DNA of 20,685 bases from an uncultured Oxalobacteraceae bacterium (lineage in GTDB: Bacteria > Pseudomonadota > Gammaproteobacteria > Burkholderiales > Burkholderiaceae), in assembly GCA_946478765.1 (NCBI GenBank), contig CAMLDH010000026.1, forward strand, positions 1-20,685, in the 5' to 3' direction. The notes beneath the pieces are model-generated. The model made no database searches, had not been told where the DNA came from, and saw only the letters and a list, made by a program, of their open reading frames with translations. Position 1 is the first letter of the stretch. Every line of letters starts with the position of its first letter. This document shows positions 15,090 through 20,685 of the stretch, one piece after another. The position numbers and the translations under genes are program-made.

Positions 15090-15713
15090 ATGCATAGTTT
15101 TAAAAAATTATTAGTTGCCATTGGAATGACTCTCGTAGCATTTACAAGCGCACACGCTTCATATGTATCCTATGGGGACCAAACTAGTTTTCTGAGTGCA
15201 GTAAACAATGCTCAAACAGACAACTTTGGCGGTGACTTTCAAATACTTAGCAATGCTGCCGCGAAAGCCAATTCGGCTGGCGGTGTCGGTTACACATCCA
15301 CCGGTTTTCCTGATTGGAATATCGTCACTGGCGATCACCTGTGCTGGGGTTGCAACGGTTCTGGCTACATGGATTTAACCGGAACAAATGTTGGAACTGC
15401 AAATGGTGTATACGGCTTTTCTACAAATTTTGATTGGAATTTTGGATATAACGCGTATGTTACTTTTGGCGACAACACCACTTTGAGCTTCCTGAATCTA
15501 GGTTCAAGTGGTTTCATCGGCCTGACTTCATCTGACTTGATCAAAAAAGTGGAGTTCGCACATTCTGTCGGTCAGGCTTCGACAGATGGTGCTATCGGTT
15601 TTGACCAAGTGACTGTCGCTGCTGGGGGCGCAGCCGTTCCAGAGCCCGCCACTCTCGCCCTGTTGGGTCTGGGCCTGTTTGGCTTTGCCGCTGCGCGTCG
15701 TCGCAAGCAGTAA
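15090..15713 (+). CDS. PEP-CTERM sorting domain protein
   Basis: This 207-residue exported protein is a complete exosortase substrate. The Sec signal peptide is residues 1-23 (cleavage after SAHA). The C-terminal sorting signal is VPEP at 183-186, hydrophobic ATLALLGLGLFGFAAA, then RRRKQ. The body is Gly/Asn/Ser-rich, aromatic and beta-like, with a CWGC pair (Cys85, Cys88) in a GDHLCWGCNGSGYMDLTG segment. AAGGAG lies 5 bases before the ATG, a strong ribosome site. Transcription probably comes from the sigma-54 promoter at 15031-15046, with activator sites upstream. A terminator follows at 15740-15775. Apart from the sorting signal it shows no clear homology to the first PEP-CTERM protein. Its molecular function is unknown. 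Confidence 0.95.
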   Translation: MHSFKKLLVAIGMTLVAFTSAHASYVSYGDQTSFLSAVNNAQTDNFGGDFQILSNAAAKANSAGGVGYTSTGFPDWNIVTGDHLCWGCNGSGYMDLTGTNVGTANGVYGFSTNFDWNFGYNAYVTFGDNTTLSFLNLGSSGFIGLTSSDLIKKVEFAHSVGQASTDGAIGFDQVTVAAGGAAVPEPATLALLGLGLFGFAAARRRKQ

Positions 15714-15739
15714 TGCATTCGCTGTAGTAGTTTCAGTTC

Positions 15740-15775
15740 GACACAACCCCGCTTCAGCGGGGTTTGTCATTTTTG
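15740..15775 (+). terminator. rho-independent terminator after the PEP-CTERM gene
   Basis: AACCCCGC (15745-15752), loop TTCA and GCGGGGTT (15757-15764) form a strong stem, extended by GACA/TGTC with one bulged base. TTTTT follows at 15770-15774. It overlaps the stop of the small minus-strand ORF at 15754. Confidence 0.85.
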
Positions 15776-15876
15776 GGCGGGCAAAACTTCTTGCCGCCAT
15801 CCCATTCATCGATATGGGCGGGATGACATGGGACGGCGCACTGATCCAGACAGGATGAACATGCGCGCCGCTTCAT
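15754..15876 (-). CDS. candidate 40-residue Cys-rich small protein
   Basis: An ATG at 15876 opens a 40-codon frame 17 bases after the glutathione peroxidase stop, on the same strand. The product begins MKRRACSSCLDQCAVPC and continues HPAHIDEWDGGKKFCPP. Five Cys (6, 9, 13, 17, 32) and two His give a CxxC-x3-C-x3-C pattern that could bind zinc or form disulfides. Third codon positions are largely G or C, like the neighbouring genes, which supports coding. Against it, there is no clear ribosome site and the stop lies in the terminator of the convergent PEP-CTERM gene. I do not recognise the family. Confidence 0.4.
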   Translation of the reverse strand: MKRRACSSCLDQCAVPCHPAHIDEWDGGKKFCPPKNDKPR

Positions 15877-15893
15877 GGCGTACTGCGCGTGGA

Positions 15894-16379
15894 TTACTCC
15901 GCAAGCAGCTTTTCGATATCGCCCATCAATTCTTCCGGATCGGTTTGCGGTGCATAACGTTTGTACACCGTGCCGTCTTTCTTCACCAGGAACTTGGTGA
16001 AATTCCATTTGATCGCCTGACTGCCCAACAGGCCCGGCGCTTCAGTCTTCAAATGCTGGAACAACGGATGGGCATCGCTGCCATTGACATCGATCTTGGC
16101 AAACAGCGGAAACGTCACACCGTAATTTTTCTCGCAGAACGCACCGATTTCTTCCGCGCCTCCGGGTTCCTGTCCGCCGAACTGGTTGCACGGAAAGCCC
16201 AATACAACGACGCCTTTATCCTTGCATTGCTGATACACCGTTTCGAGTCCCTTGTATTGCGGCGTGAAACCGCAATTGCTGGCGGTGTTGACGATCAGCA
16301 GTACCTTGCCTTTGTATCGGGCCAGATCGACCAGCGCGCCGTTCAAGCTGTCTGCCTTGAAGTCGTAGATATTTGTCAT
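15894..16379 (-). CDS. glutathione peroxidase family protein (thiol peroxidase)
   Basis: This 161-residue peroxidase of the Gpx family reduces H2O2 and organic hydroperoxides in the cytoplasm. The active site is a Cys type (not selenocysteine), with peroxidatic Cys36 in NTASNCGFTPQY. The rest of the tetrad is Gln70 (NQFGGQEPG), Trp125 and Asn126 (KWNFTKFLV). Cys64 (GFPCNQF) is in the usual second conserved position. Bacterial members of this type often use thioredoxin as well as glutathione, so the reductant is uncertain. It lies 56 bases downstream of pilU on the same strand and could be read through from it. A possible small Cys-rich ORF follows. Confidence 0.94.
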   Translation of the reverse strand: MTNIYDFKADSLNGALVDLARYKGKVLLIVNTASNCGFTPQYKGLETVYQQCKDKGVVVLGFPCNQFGGQEPGGAEEIGAFCEKNYGVTFPLFAKIDVNGSDAHPLFQHLKTEAPGLLGSQAIKWNFTKFLVKKDGTVYKRYAPQTDPEELMGDIEKLLAE

Positions 16380-16435
16380 GGTTCGCGTTTATCTCAAGAA
16401 GTGGGAAGTAGGAACGGATGACTGCGCTGCCGCTT

Positions 16436-17572
16436 TTAAACGATGCCCAAATGCTCGGTGCCTTTGCTCAAATCCCGGTCTTTCGCATCCTTGCTGCGCA
16501 GTTTGATTGCCAGACGTAAATCATTAACCGAATCCGCGTTGCGCAGTGCATCTTCATACGAGATTTTATCCGCTTCATACAAATCGAACAGCGCCTGGTC
16601 GAATGTCTGCATGCCGAGTTCGCGCGACTTTTTCATGATTTCCTTGATCTCGTGCACATGGCCCTTGAAAATCAGGTCGGAAATGAGCGGGGAATTGAGC
16701 AGCACTTCGACCGCCACGCAGCGGCCCTTGGTGTCGCGCAATGGCACCAGCCGCTGTGAGATCAGTCCTTTCAGATTCAGCGACAAGTCCATCAGCAATT
16801 GCGGCCGGCGCTCTTCCGGGAAGAAGTTGATGATGCGGTCCAATGCTTGGTTCGAACTGTTTGCATGCAGCGTCGCAAGACACAAATGGCCGGTCTCGGC
16901 AAACGCAATCGCATAGTCCATCGTCTCGCGATCGCGAATCTCGCCGATCTGGATGACGTCCGGCGCCTGGCGCAAGGTGTTCTTCAGGGCGATGCCCCAG
17001 CCCTCGGTATCGACGCCGACCTCGCGCTGCGTGACGATGCAGTTGCGATGCGGATGGATGTATTCGACCGGGTCTTCGATCGTGATGATGTGGCCGTAAC
17101 TGTTTTCGTTGCGATAGCCGACCATGGCGGCCAGCGTGGTCGATTTGCCGGAGCCGGTGGCGCCGACCATGATGACCAGTCCGCGCTTGGTCATCGCGAC
17201 TTCTTTCAGCACCTCGGGGACATTCAGATCTTCCAGCTTTGGAATGGCGGTGGTAATGGTGCGCAATACCATGCCGACCCGGCCTTGCTGCACGAATGCG
17301 GAGACGCGAAAGCGCCCCAGGCCGCCGGGACTGATGGCGAAGTTGCATTCCTTGGTCGCTTCGAACTCCGCCGACTGCTTGTCGTTCATGATCGCGCGCG
17401 CCAGTTCGACCGTATGTACAGATGTCAGCGGCTGGTTCGAGACCGGCGTCATCTTGCCGTCGATTTTGAACGCCGGCGGGAATTCCGCGGTGATGAAAAG
17501 ATCGGAGCCGTTCTTGCTGACCATTAACCGCAGCAAGTCGTGCATGAATTTGGTGGCTTGATCGCGTTCCAT
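16436..17572 (-). CDS. pilU: type IV pilus retraction ATPase PilU
   Basis: This 378-residue secretion-type AAA+ ATPase at the cytoplasmic base of the type IV pilus assists PilT in retraction. The N-terminal PAS-like domain spans about 1-105. The nucleotide-binding domain has Walker A GATGSGKST (137-145), the Asp box IITIEDPVEY (162-171), Walker B DVIQIGEIRD (205-214) and the His box ETGHLCLATLH (226-236). The PilT hallmark AIRNLIRE is absent, replaced by NSPLISDLIFKGHVHEIKEI. With the long basic C-terminal tail this identifies PilU. It lies 56 bases downstream of pilT in the common pilT-pilU order. Confidence 0.95.
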   Translation of the reverse strand: MERDQATKFMHDLLRLMVSKNGSDLFITAEFPPAFKIDGKMTPVSNQPLTSVHTVELARAIMNDKQSAEFEATKECNFAISPGGLGRFRVSAFVQQGRVGMVLRTITTAIPKLEDLNVPEVLKEVAMTKRGLVIMVGATGSGKSTTLAAMVGYRNENSYGHIITIEDPVEYIHPHRNCIVTQREVGVDTEGWGIALKNTLRQAPDVIQIGEIRDRETMDYAIAFAETGHLCLATLHANSSNQALDRIINFFPEERRPQLLMDLSLNLKGLISQRLVPLRDTKGRCVAVEVLLNSPLISDLIFKGHVHEIKEIMKKSRELGMQTFDQALFDLYEADKISYEDALRNADSVNDLRLAIKLRSKDAKDRDLSKGTEHLGIV

Positions 17573-17628
17573 GATGCTTCCTTTATTTTGCGGGGCAAGG
17601 CGCTAAGCGATACCCCGCCTCCAACAAC

Positions 17629-18672
17629 TCAGCCCGGAAAATTCTCCGGCGTTTTTGCCGCAGAACGTGCGGCCGCTGCAGAGATCACATTACGTCTGAC
17701 CAGGTCTGTCAGATTCTGGTCCAGCGTCTGCATCCCATACATCGTCCCCGTCTGAATCGCCGAATACATCTGCGCAATTTTCGCTTCGCGAATCAGGTTG
17801 CGGATCGCCGGCGTGCCGACCATGATTTCATGCGCCGCTACCCGGCCGCTGCCATCCTTGGTTTTGAGCAGCGTTTGCGAAATCACCGCCTGCAGCGATT
17901 CCGACAGCATCGCGCGTACCATTTCCTTTTCGTCGCCGGGAAAGACGTCGACGATACGGTCGATGGTCTTGGCCGCCGACGACGTGTGCAGCGTGCCGAA
18001 TACCAGGTGGCCGGTTTCCGCCGCGCTCAATGCGAGACGGATGGTTTCCAGGTCGCGCAATTCGCCGACCAGGATTACATCGGGATCTTCGCGCAGCGCC
18101 GAGCGCAGCGCCGCGTTGAACGAGTGCGTATGCGGCCCCACTTCACGCTGGTTGATCAGGCATTTTTTCGATTCATGGACGAACTCGATCGGGTCTTCCA
18201 CCGTCAGTATGTGGCCGTAGTCGTTTTCGTTGACGTGGTTGACCATTGCCGCCAGCGTGGTCGATTTGCCGGAACCGGTCGGCCCGGTCACCAGCACCAG
18301 ACCGCGCGGCTTGCCGGCCAGATCGCCGAAAATCTTGGGCGCGTGCAATTCTTCCAGGGTCAGGATCTTGGATGGAATCGTCCGCATGACGGCTGCGGCG
18401 CCGCGATCCTGATTGAATGCATTGACACGAAAACGCGCCAGGCCTGGAATGGCGAACGAAAAATCGCATTCGAGATGTTCCTCGTACGCTTTACGCTGGC
18501 CGTCGTTCATGATGTCATAGATCATGCCGTGCACATCCTTGTGTTCCAGCGGCGGCAGGTTGATGCGGCGCACGTCGCCATGCACGCGAATCATCGGCGG
18601 CAGCCCCGACGATAAATGCAGATCGGATGCGTTGTTCTTGACCGAAAACGCGAGAAGTTCGGAAATGTCCAT
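17629..18672 (-). CDS. pilT: type IV pilus retraction ATPase PilT
   Basis: This 347-residue hexameric ATPase powers pilus retraction and so twitching motility and DNA uptake. Residues 1-100 are the N-terminal PAS-like domain. Walker A is GPTGSGKST (130-138), the Asp box ILTVEDPIEF (155-164), Walker B DVILVGELRD (198-207) and the His box ETGHLVFGTLH (219-229). AIRNLIRE at 289-296, required for retraction, is the diagnostic PilT motif. The start at 18672 lies 39 bases from the divergent yggS start, so the two share a very short promoter region. pilU follows on the same strand. Pilin and assembly genes are not in the window. Confidence 0.97.
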   Translation of the reverse strand: MDISELLAFSVKNNASDLHLSSGLPPMIRVHGDVRRINLPPLEHKDVHGMIYDIMNDGQRKAYEEHLECDFSFAIPGLARFRVNAFNQDRGAAAVMRTIPSKILTLEELHAPKIFGDLAGKPRGLVLVTGPTGSGKSTTLAAMVNHVNENDYGHILTVEDPIEFVHESKKCLINQREVGPHTHSFNAALRSALREDPDVILVGELRDLETIRLALSAAETGHLVFGTLHTSSAAKTIDRIVDVFPGDEKEMVRAMLSESLQAVISQTLLKTKDGSGRVAAHEIMVGTPAIRNLIREAKIAQMYSAIQTGTMYGMQTLDQNLTDLVRRNVISAAAARSAAKTPENFPG

Positions 18673-18673
18673 T

Positions 18674-18679
18674 TATAAT
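18674..18679 (+). promoter_or_regulatory. candidate -10 box for yggS-proC
   Basis: TATAAT lies just outside the pilT start codon and 32 bases before the yggS ATG at 18712, so its -35 region would lie inside pilT. No good -35 hexamer is seen at 16-18 bp, so this is tentative. Confidence 0.35.
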
Positions 18680-18711
18680 CCCTGAGCTTGCCTAACGAGA
18701 AGTTTTTGATT

Positions 18712-19416
18712 ATGTCCAGAATCCCCCAGAACTTGCAAGCCGTGCATGAACGCATTGCAACCGCCGCGCACGCGGTAGCGCGCGACCCGAACGAGGTAGG
18801 CCTGCTGGCAGTATCCAAGACCTTCGGGCCGGATGCCGTGCTTGAGGCCGCACAAGCCGGTCAAACGGCGTTCGGTGAAAACTATGTGCAGGAAGCGCTG
18901 GACAAGATGGCGACGGTCCGCGCCGCGCGCCCCGATGTATTGTTGGAGTGGCATTTTATCGGGCCGATTCAGAGTAACAAGACGCGGCCGATCGCCGAAC
19001 ATTTCGATTGGGTGCATTCGATCGAGCGCGAAAAAATCGCGCAGCGCTTGTCCGAGCAGCGGCCGGCGCATCTGCCGCCGTTGAATGTCTGCCTGCAAAT
19101 CAATATCAGCGGCGAGGCCAGCAAAAGCGGCGTTGCGCCGCAAGATGCTGCGCCCATCGCGCACGTGATCGCTGCCTTGCCGCACTTGCGTTTGCGCGGA
19201 CTGATGGCGGTGCCGGAGCCGGCGGATGAATACGAGATGCAGCGTGCGCCGTTCCGGCAACTGCGCGCACTGTTGGAAGACCTGCGGGCTCAAGGGCTCG
19301 CGTTGGATACCCTATCAATTGGCATGTCGGCCGATATGGCGGCGGCCATTGCCGAAGGCGCGACCATTGTCCGTGTCGGAAGCGCAATTTTTGGAAATAG
19401 AGACTATGCAAAATGA
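18712..19416 (+). CDS. yggS: YggS/PROSC family PLP homeostasis protein
   Basis: This 234-residue PLP-binding protein is a single-domain TIM barrel like the N-terminal half of alanine racemase. Family members bind pyridoxal 5'-phosphate and keep its free level and amino-acid pools in balance; no enzyme activity is firmly known. The PLP Lys is K36 in LLAVSKTFG, the same position as in E. coli YggS. HFIGPIQSNK, LMAVPEP, LSIGMSADM and VRVGSAIFG are the other family stretches. The ATG at 18712 is chosen over an in-frame TTG at 18688, because the protein then has the standard N-terminus. It overlaps proC by 11 bases, a common pairing. Confidence 0.95.
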   Translation: MSRIPQNLQAVHERIATAAHAVARDPNEVGLLAVSKTFGPDAVLEAAQAGQTAFGENYVQEALDKMATVRAARPDVLLEWHFIGPIQSNKTRPIAEHFDWVHSIEREKIAQRLSEQRPAHLPPLNVCLQINISGEASKSGVAPQDAAPIAHVIAALPHLRLRGLMAVPEPADEYEMQRAPFRQLRALLEDLRAQGLALDTLSIGMSADMAAAIAEGATIVRVGSAIFGNRDYAK

Positions 19417-20230
19417 ATTGAAAATCAGCTTTATCGGCGGTGGCAATATGGCGACCGCGCTGATCGGCGGCTTGGCCGGCAAACTCACCGCAGGCGCCAA
19501 CATCCACGTGGTCGATCTCAATGTCGACGCGCTGCAAAAACTGCAACAGAAGTTTGGCGTGACGACTGCGCAACAGATCGGCGCCGAGATCGCGCGCAGC
19601 GATGTCGTCGTGCTGGCGGTCAAGCCGCAGCAAATGAAAGACGTGGTGGCGCAACTGATGCCGCAGGTAGCGTCGCAACTGGTGTTGTCGATTGCCGCCG
19701 GCATCCGTGCGGTCGACCTGTCGCGCTGGCTGAACGGCCACACCGCGATCGTGCGCACCATGCCGAATACGCCGGCGCTGATCGGCCAGGGCATCACCGG
19801 CATGGTGGCATTGGACGGCGTGTCGGCGTCACAGCGCGCTGCGGCGGATGCGATCATGCGCGCAGTCGGCGCCACGGTATGGTTGGACGATGAAGCATTG
19901 ATCGACCCGGTGACCGCCGTCTCCGGCAGCGGTCCGGCGTACGTGTTCTATTTTATTGAAGCGATGCAGCAGGCGGCGCAGGAAATGGGCTTGAGCGCGG
20001 AGCAGGGCACGCAACTCGCGATCGCCACTTTCGTCGGCGCATCGCAACTCGCTGCGCAGTCGACGGAGCCGGTCTCCTTGTTGCGCGAGCGCGTGACTTC
20101 CAAAGGCGGAACGACCTATGCGGCCTTGACCAGCATGGAAGAAAGCGGCGTCAAGGACGCGATCGCCCGCGCATTGAAAGCAGCCGCTGCGCGTGGCAAG
20201 GCGTTGGGCGAAGAGTTCGGGCGGGATTAG
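19406..20230 (+). CDS. proC: pyrroline-5-carboxylate reductase
   Basis: This 274-residue enzyme reduces 1-pyrroline-5-carboxylate to L-proline with NAD(P)H, the last step of proline synthesis. The N-terminal Rossmann fold has FIGGGNMATALIGGL (residues 9-23). VVVLAVKPQQM and VRTMPNTPALIGQG follow. The C-terminal helical dimer domain has the signature AVSGSGPAYVFYFIEAM and LRERVTSKGGTTYAAL. The start is the ATG at 19406, overlapping the end of yggS in another frame; the frame is open far upstream but only inside yggS. The stop TAG (20228-20230) falls inside the left arm of the inverted-repeat element at 20226-20327. Confidence 0.96.
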   Translation: MQNELKISFIGGGNMATALIGGLAGKLTAGANIHVVDLNVDALQKLQQKFGVTTAQQIGAEIARSDVVVLAVKPQQMKDVVAQLMPQVASQLVLSIAAGIRAVDLSRWLNGHTAIVRTMPNTPALIGQGITGMVALDGVSASQRAAADAIMRAVGATVWLDDEALIDPVTAVSGSGPAYVFYFIEAMQQAAQEMGLSAEQGTQLAIATFVGASQLAAQSTEPVSLLRERVTSKGGTTYAALTSMEESGVKDAIARALKAAAARGKALGEEFGRD

Positions 20231-20327
20231 AGCGGTTTTCGTATTAGCCATGGCGCTGATGGGTTTCGCTGCGCTCTACACCATCCTACAAAAAACCGCC
20301 TTACGCGCGCCCGTAAACCGCTCTAAT
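20226..20327. repeat. 102-bp inverted-repeat element with internal REP-like palindrome
   Basis: Perfect 13-bp terminal arms ATTAGAGCGGTTT (20226-20238) and AAACCGCTCTAAT (20315-20327) bound a 102-bp segment between the convergent proC and YqjK-like genes. Inside, GATGGGTTTCGCTGCGCTCT (20258-20277) runs into ACACCATCCTAC, ending at 20289. On the minus strand this begins with GTAG and forms a GATGG/CCATC stem, the REP pattern. The left arm supplies the proC stop codon. It may be a MITE-like or REP-derived repeat and could end transcription on both sides, although no T run follows. Confidence 0.6.
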
Positions 20328-20347
20328 GCTCGCGCCGCCGATGCTTT

Positions 20348-20650
20348 TCAATGGCGCGCCCGCAAGCGCTGCACTATCGGCGCGACCGTACGCCAGGTTC
20401 GCAGCGCGGTAGCGCTTCCCTGCAAGAATCCCGACAAGCGGCGCGGCTTGATCACGATGACGCCAATCACCAGCCCAATGATCCAGCCCGGATGCCGCCT
20501 GATACGGCGGATGATGGCGAGCGTGCTATCCAGTATCGAGATCGCGTGCGACAAAGAGTGTGCGTGCTGCCCCATCGCGCTTCGTTGTGCCTCGCTGCGG
20601 GCAATCAATGCTTGCCGGCGGCGAGCGAGTTGCTCCGCCTTCATTTGCAT
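20348..20650 (-). CDS. YqjK-like small membrane protein
   Basis: This 100-residue protein has a basic, helical N-terminal half (MQMKAEQLARRRQALIARSE, then AQRSAMGQHAHSLSHAISIL). One membrane segment follows (HPGWIIGLVIGVIVIK, about 53-68), then a basic C-terminal tail. The pattern fits the YqjK family, usually found with YqjD and YqjE (ribosome- or membrane-associated stress proteins) in a short operon. The start is ATG at 20650; an in-frame ATG at 20644 is also possible. The open frame beyond its start (20652-20685) fits an upstream partner gene. Function is not established. Confidence 0.75.
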   Translation of the reverse strand: MQMKAEQLARRRQALIARSEAQRSAMGQHAHSLSHAISILDSTLAIIRRIRRHPGWIIGLVIGVIVIKPRRLSGFLQGSATALRTWRTVAPIVQRLRARH

Positions 20651-20651
20651 A

Positions 20652-20685
20652 TCATTTATCCATCGCTATGACGATACCTTCAAGG
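20652..20685 (-). CDS. 3' end of a possible upstream partner gene (YqjE-like?)
   Basis: One minus-strand frame reads LEGIVIAMDK and ends in TGA at 20652-20654, one base before the YqjK-like ATG. In YqjK operons a YqjE (phage-holin-family) gene usually sits here. Only eleven codons are visible, so the identity rests on context alone. Confidence 0.25.
   Translation of the reverse strand, partial: LEGIVIAMDK

Noticed and set aside
16799..17527. Long plus-strand open frame across pilU
   Set aside because: It is antisense to an intact pilU and has no family features; a codon-bias shadow.
1..20685. CRISPR array, tRNA, rRNA, prophage or toxin-antitoxin module
   Set aside because: No regularly spaced repeats, tRNA cloverleaf, rRNA segment, integrase or toxin-antitoxin pair was found on either strand.

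Overview
The window looks like chromosomal DNA of a betaproteobacterium, most likely Burkholderiales and probably Oxalobacteraceae. This rests on protein character, the gene sets (glcDEF, xseB-ispA-dxs-folE2, pilT-pilU beside yggS-proC) and the presence of PEP-CTERM/exosortase substrate proteins. No database search was possible, so the placement is an inference. Most of the sequence is ordinary GC-rich housekeeping DNA. AT-richer, gene-poor patches occur at about 1-960, 3960-4680 and 13280-15720.

Layout. At 1-716 (minus) is a PEP-CTERM exported protein, cut by the window edge at its very C-terminus, with a strong sigma-54 promoter upstream. At 978-3958 (minus) is a likely transcription unit of a Rieske oxygenase, a DMT/EamA permease and an SseA-type sulfurtransferase. 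At 3959-4687 is a gene-poor gap with a possible decayed ISL3-type transposase. At 4688-8560 (plus) is the tightly packed run xseB-ispA-dxs-folE2, closed by a near-perfect bidirectional terminator shared with a convergent PduO-type cobalamin adenosyltransferase (minus). At 9325-13279 (plus) is glcDEF, the three-subunit glycolate oxidase, with a REP-doublet hairpin (REPIN-like) between glcE and glcF. At 13280-15080 is a patch of gene remnants (aldo/keto reductase tail, IS630-type transposase piece, sensor-domain piece, GlcF-like tail) surrounding one intact secreted SnoaL-like protein. At 15090-15713 (plus) is a second PEP-CTERM protein. At 15754-18672 (minus) are pilT, pilU, a glutathione peroxidase and a possible 40-residue Cys-rich protein. 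At 18712-20230 (plus) is yggS-proC, followed by a 102-bp inverted-repeat element overlapping the proC stop codon. The window ends in a YqjK-like small membrane protein (minus).

How the genes work together. ispA and dxs supply the MEP/isoprenoid pathway and sit in one translationally coupled unit with xseB. glcDEF oxidises glycolate to glyoxylate. PilT and PilU power type IV pilus retraction. YggS and ProC link PLP homeostasis and proline synthesis. The two PEP-CTERM proteins are exported, sorted and probably surface-attached by an exosortase encoded elsewhere.

The best lead is regulatory. Both PEP-CTERM genes, 14 kb apart and on opposite strands, have a -24/-12 sigma-54 promoter. Both also carry a shared upstream motif (GTCGAAAnnATTTACA) at essentially the same distance: 62 and 63 bp separate the motif from the -24 element. 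This is what a common enhancer-binding activator would need. Other leads are the REPIN, the inverted-repeat element at proC, the GlcF-like fragment and the Cys-rich small ORF.
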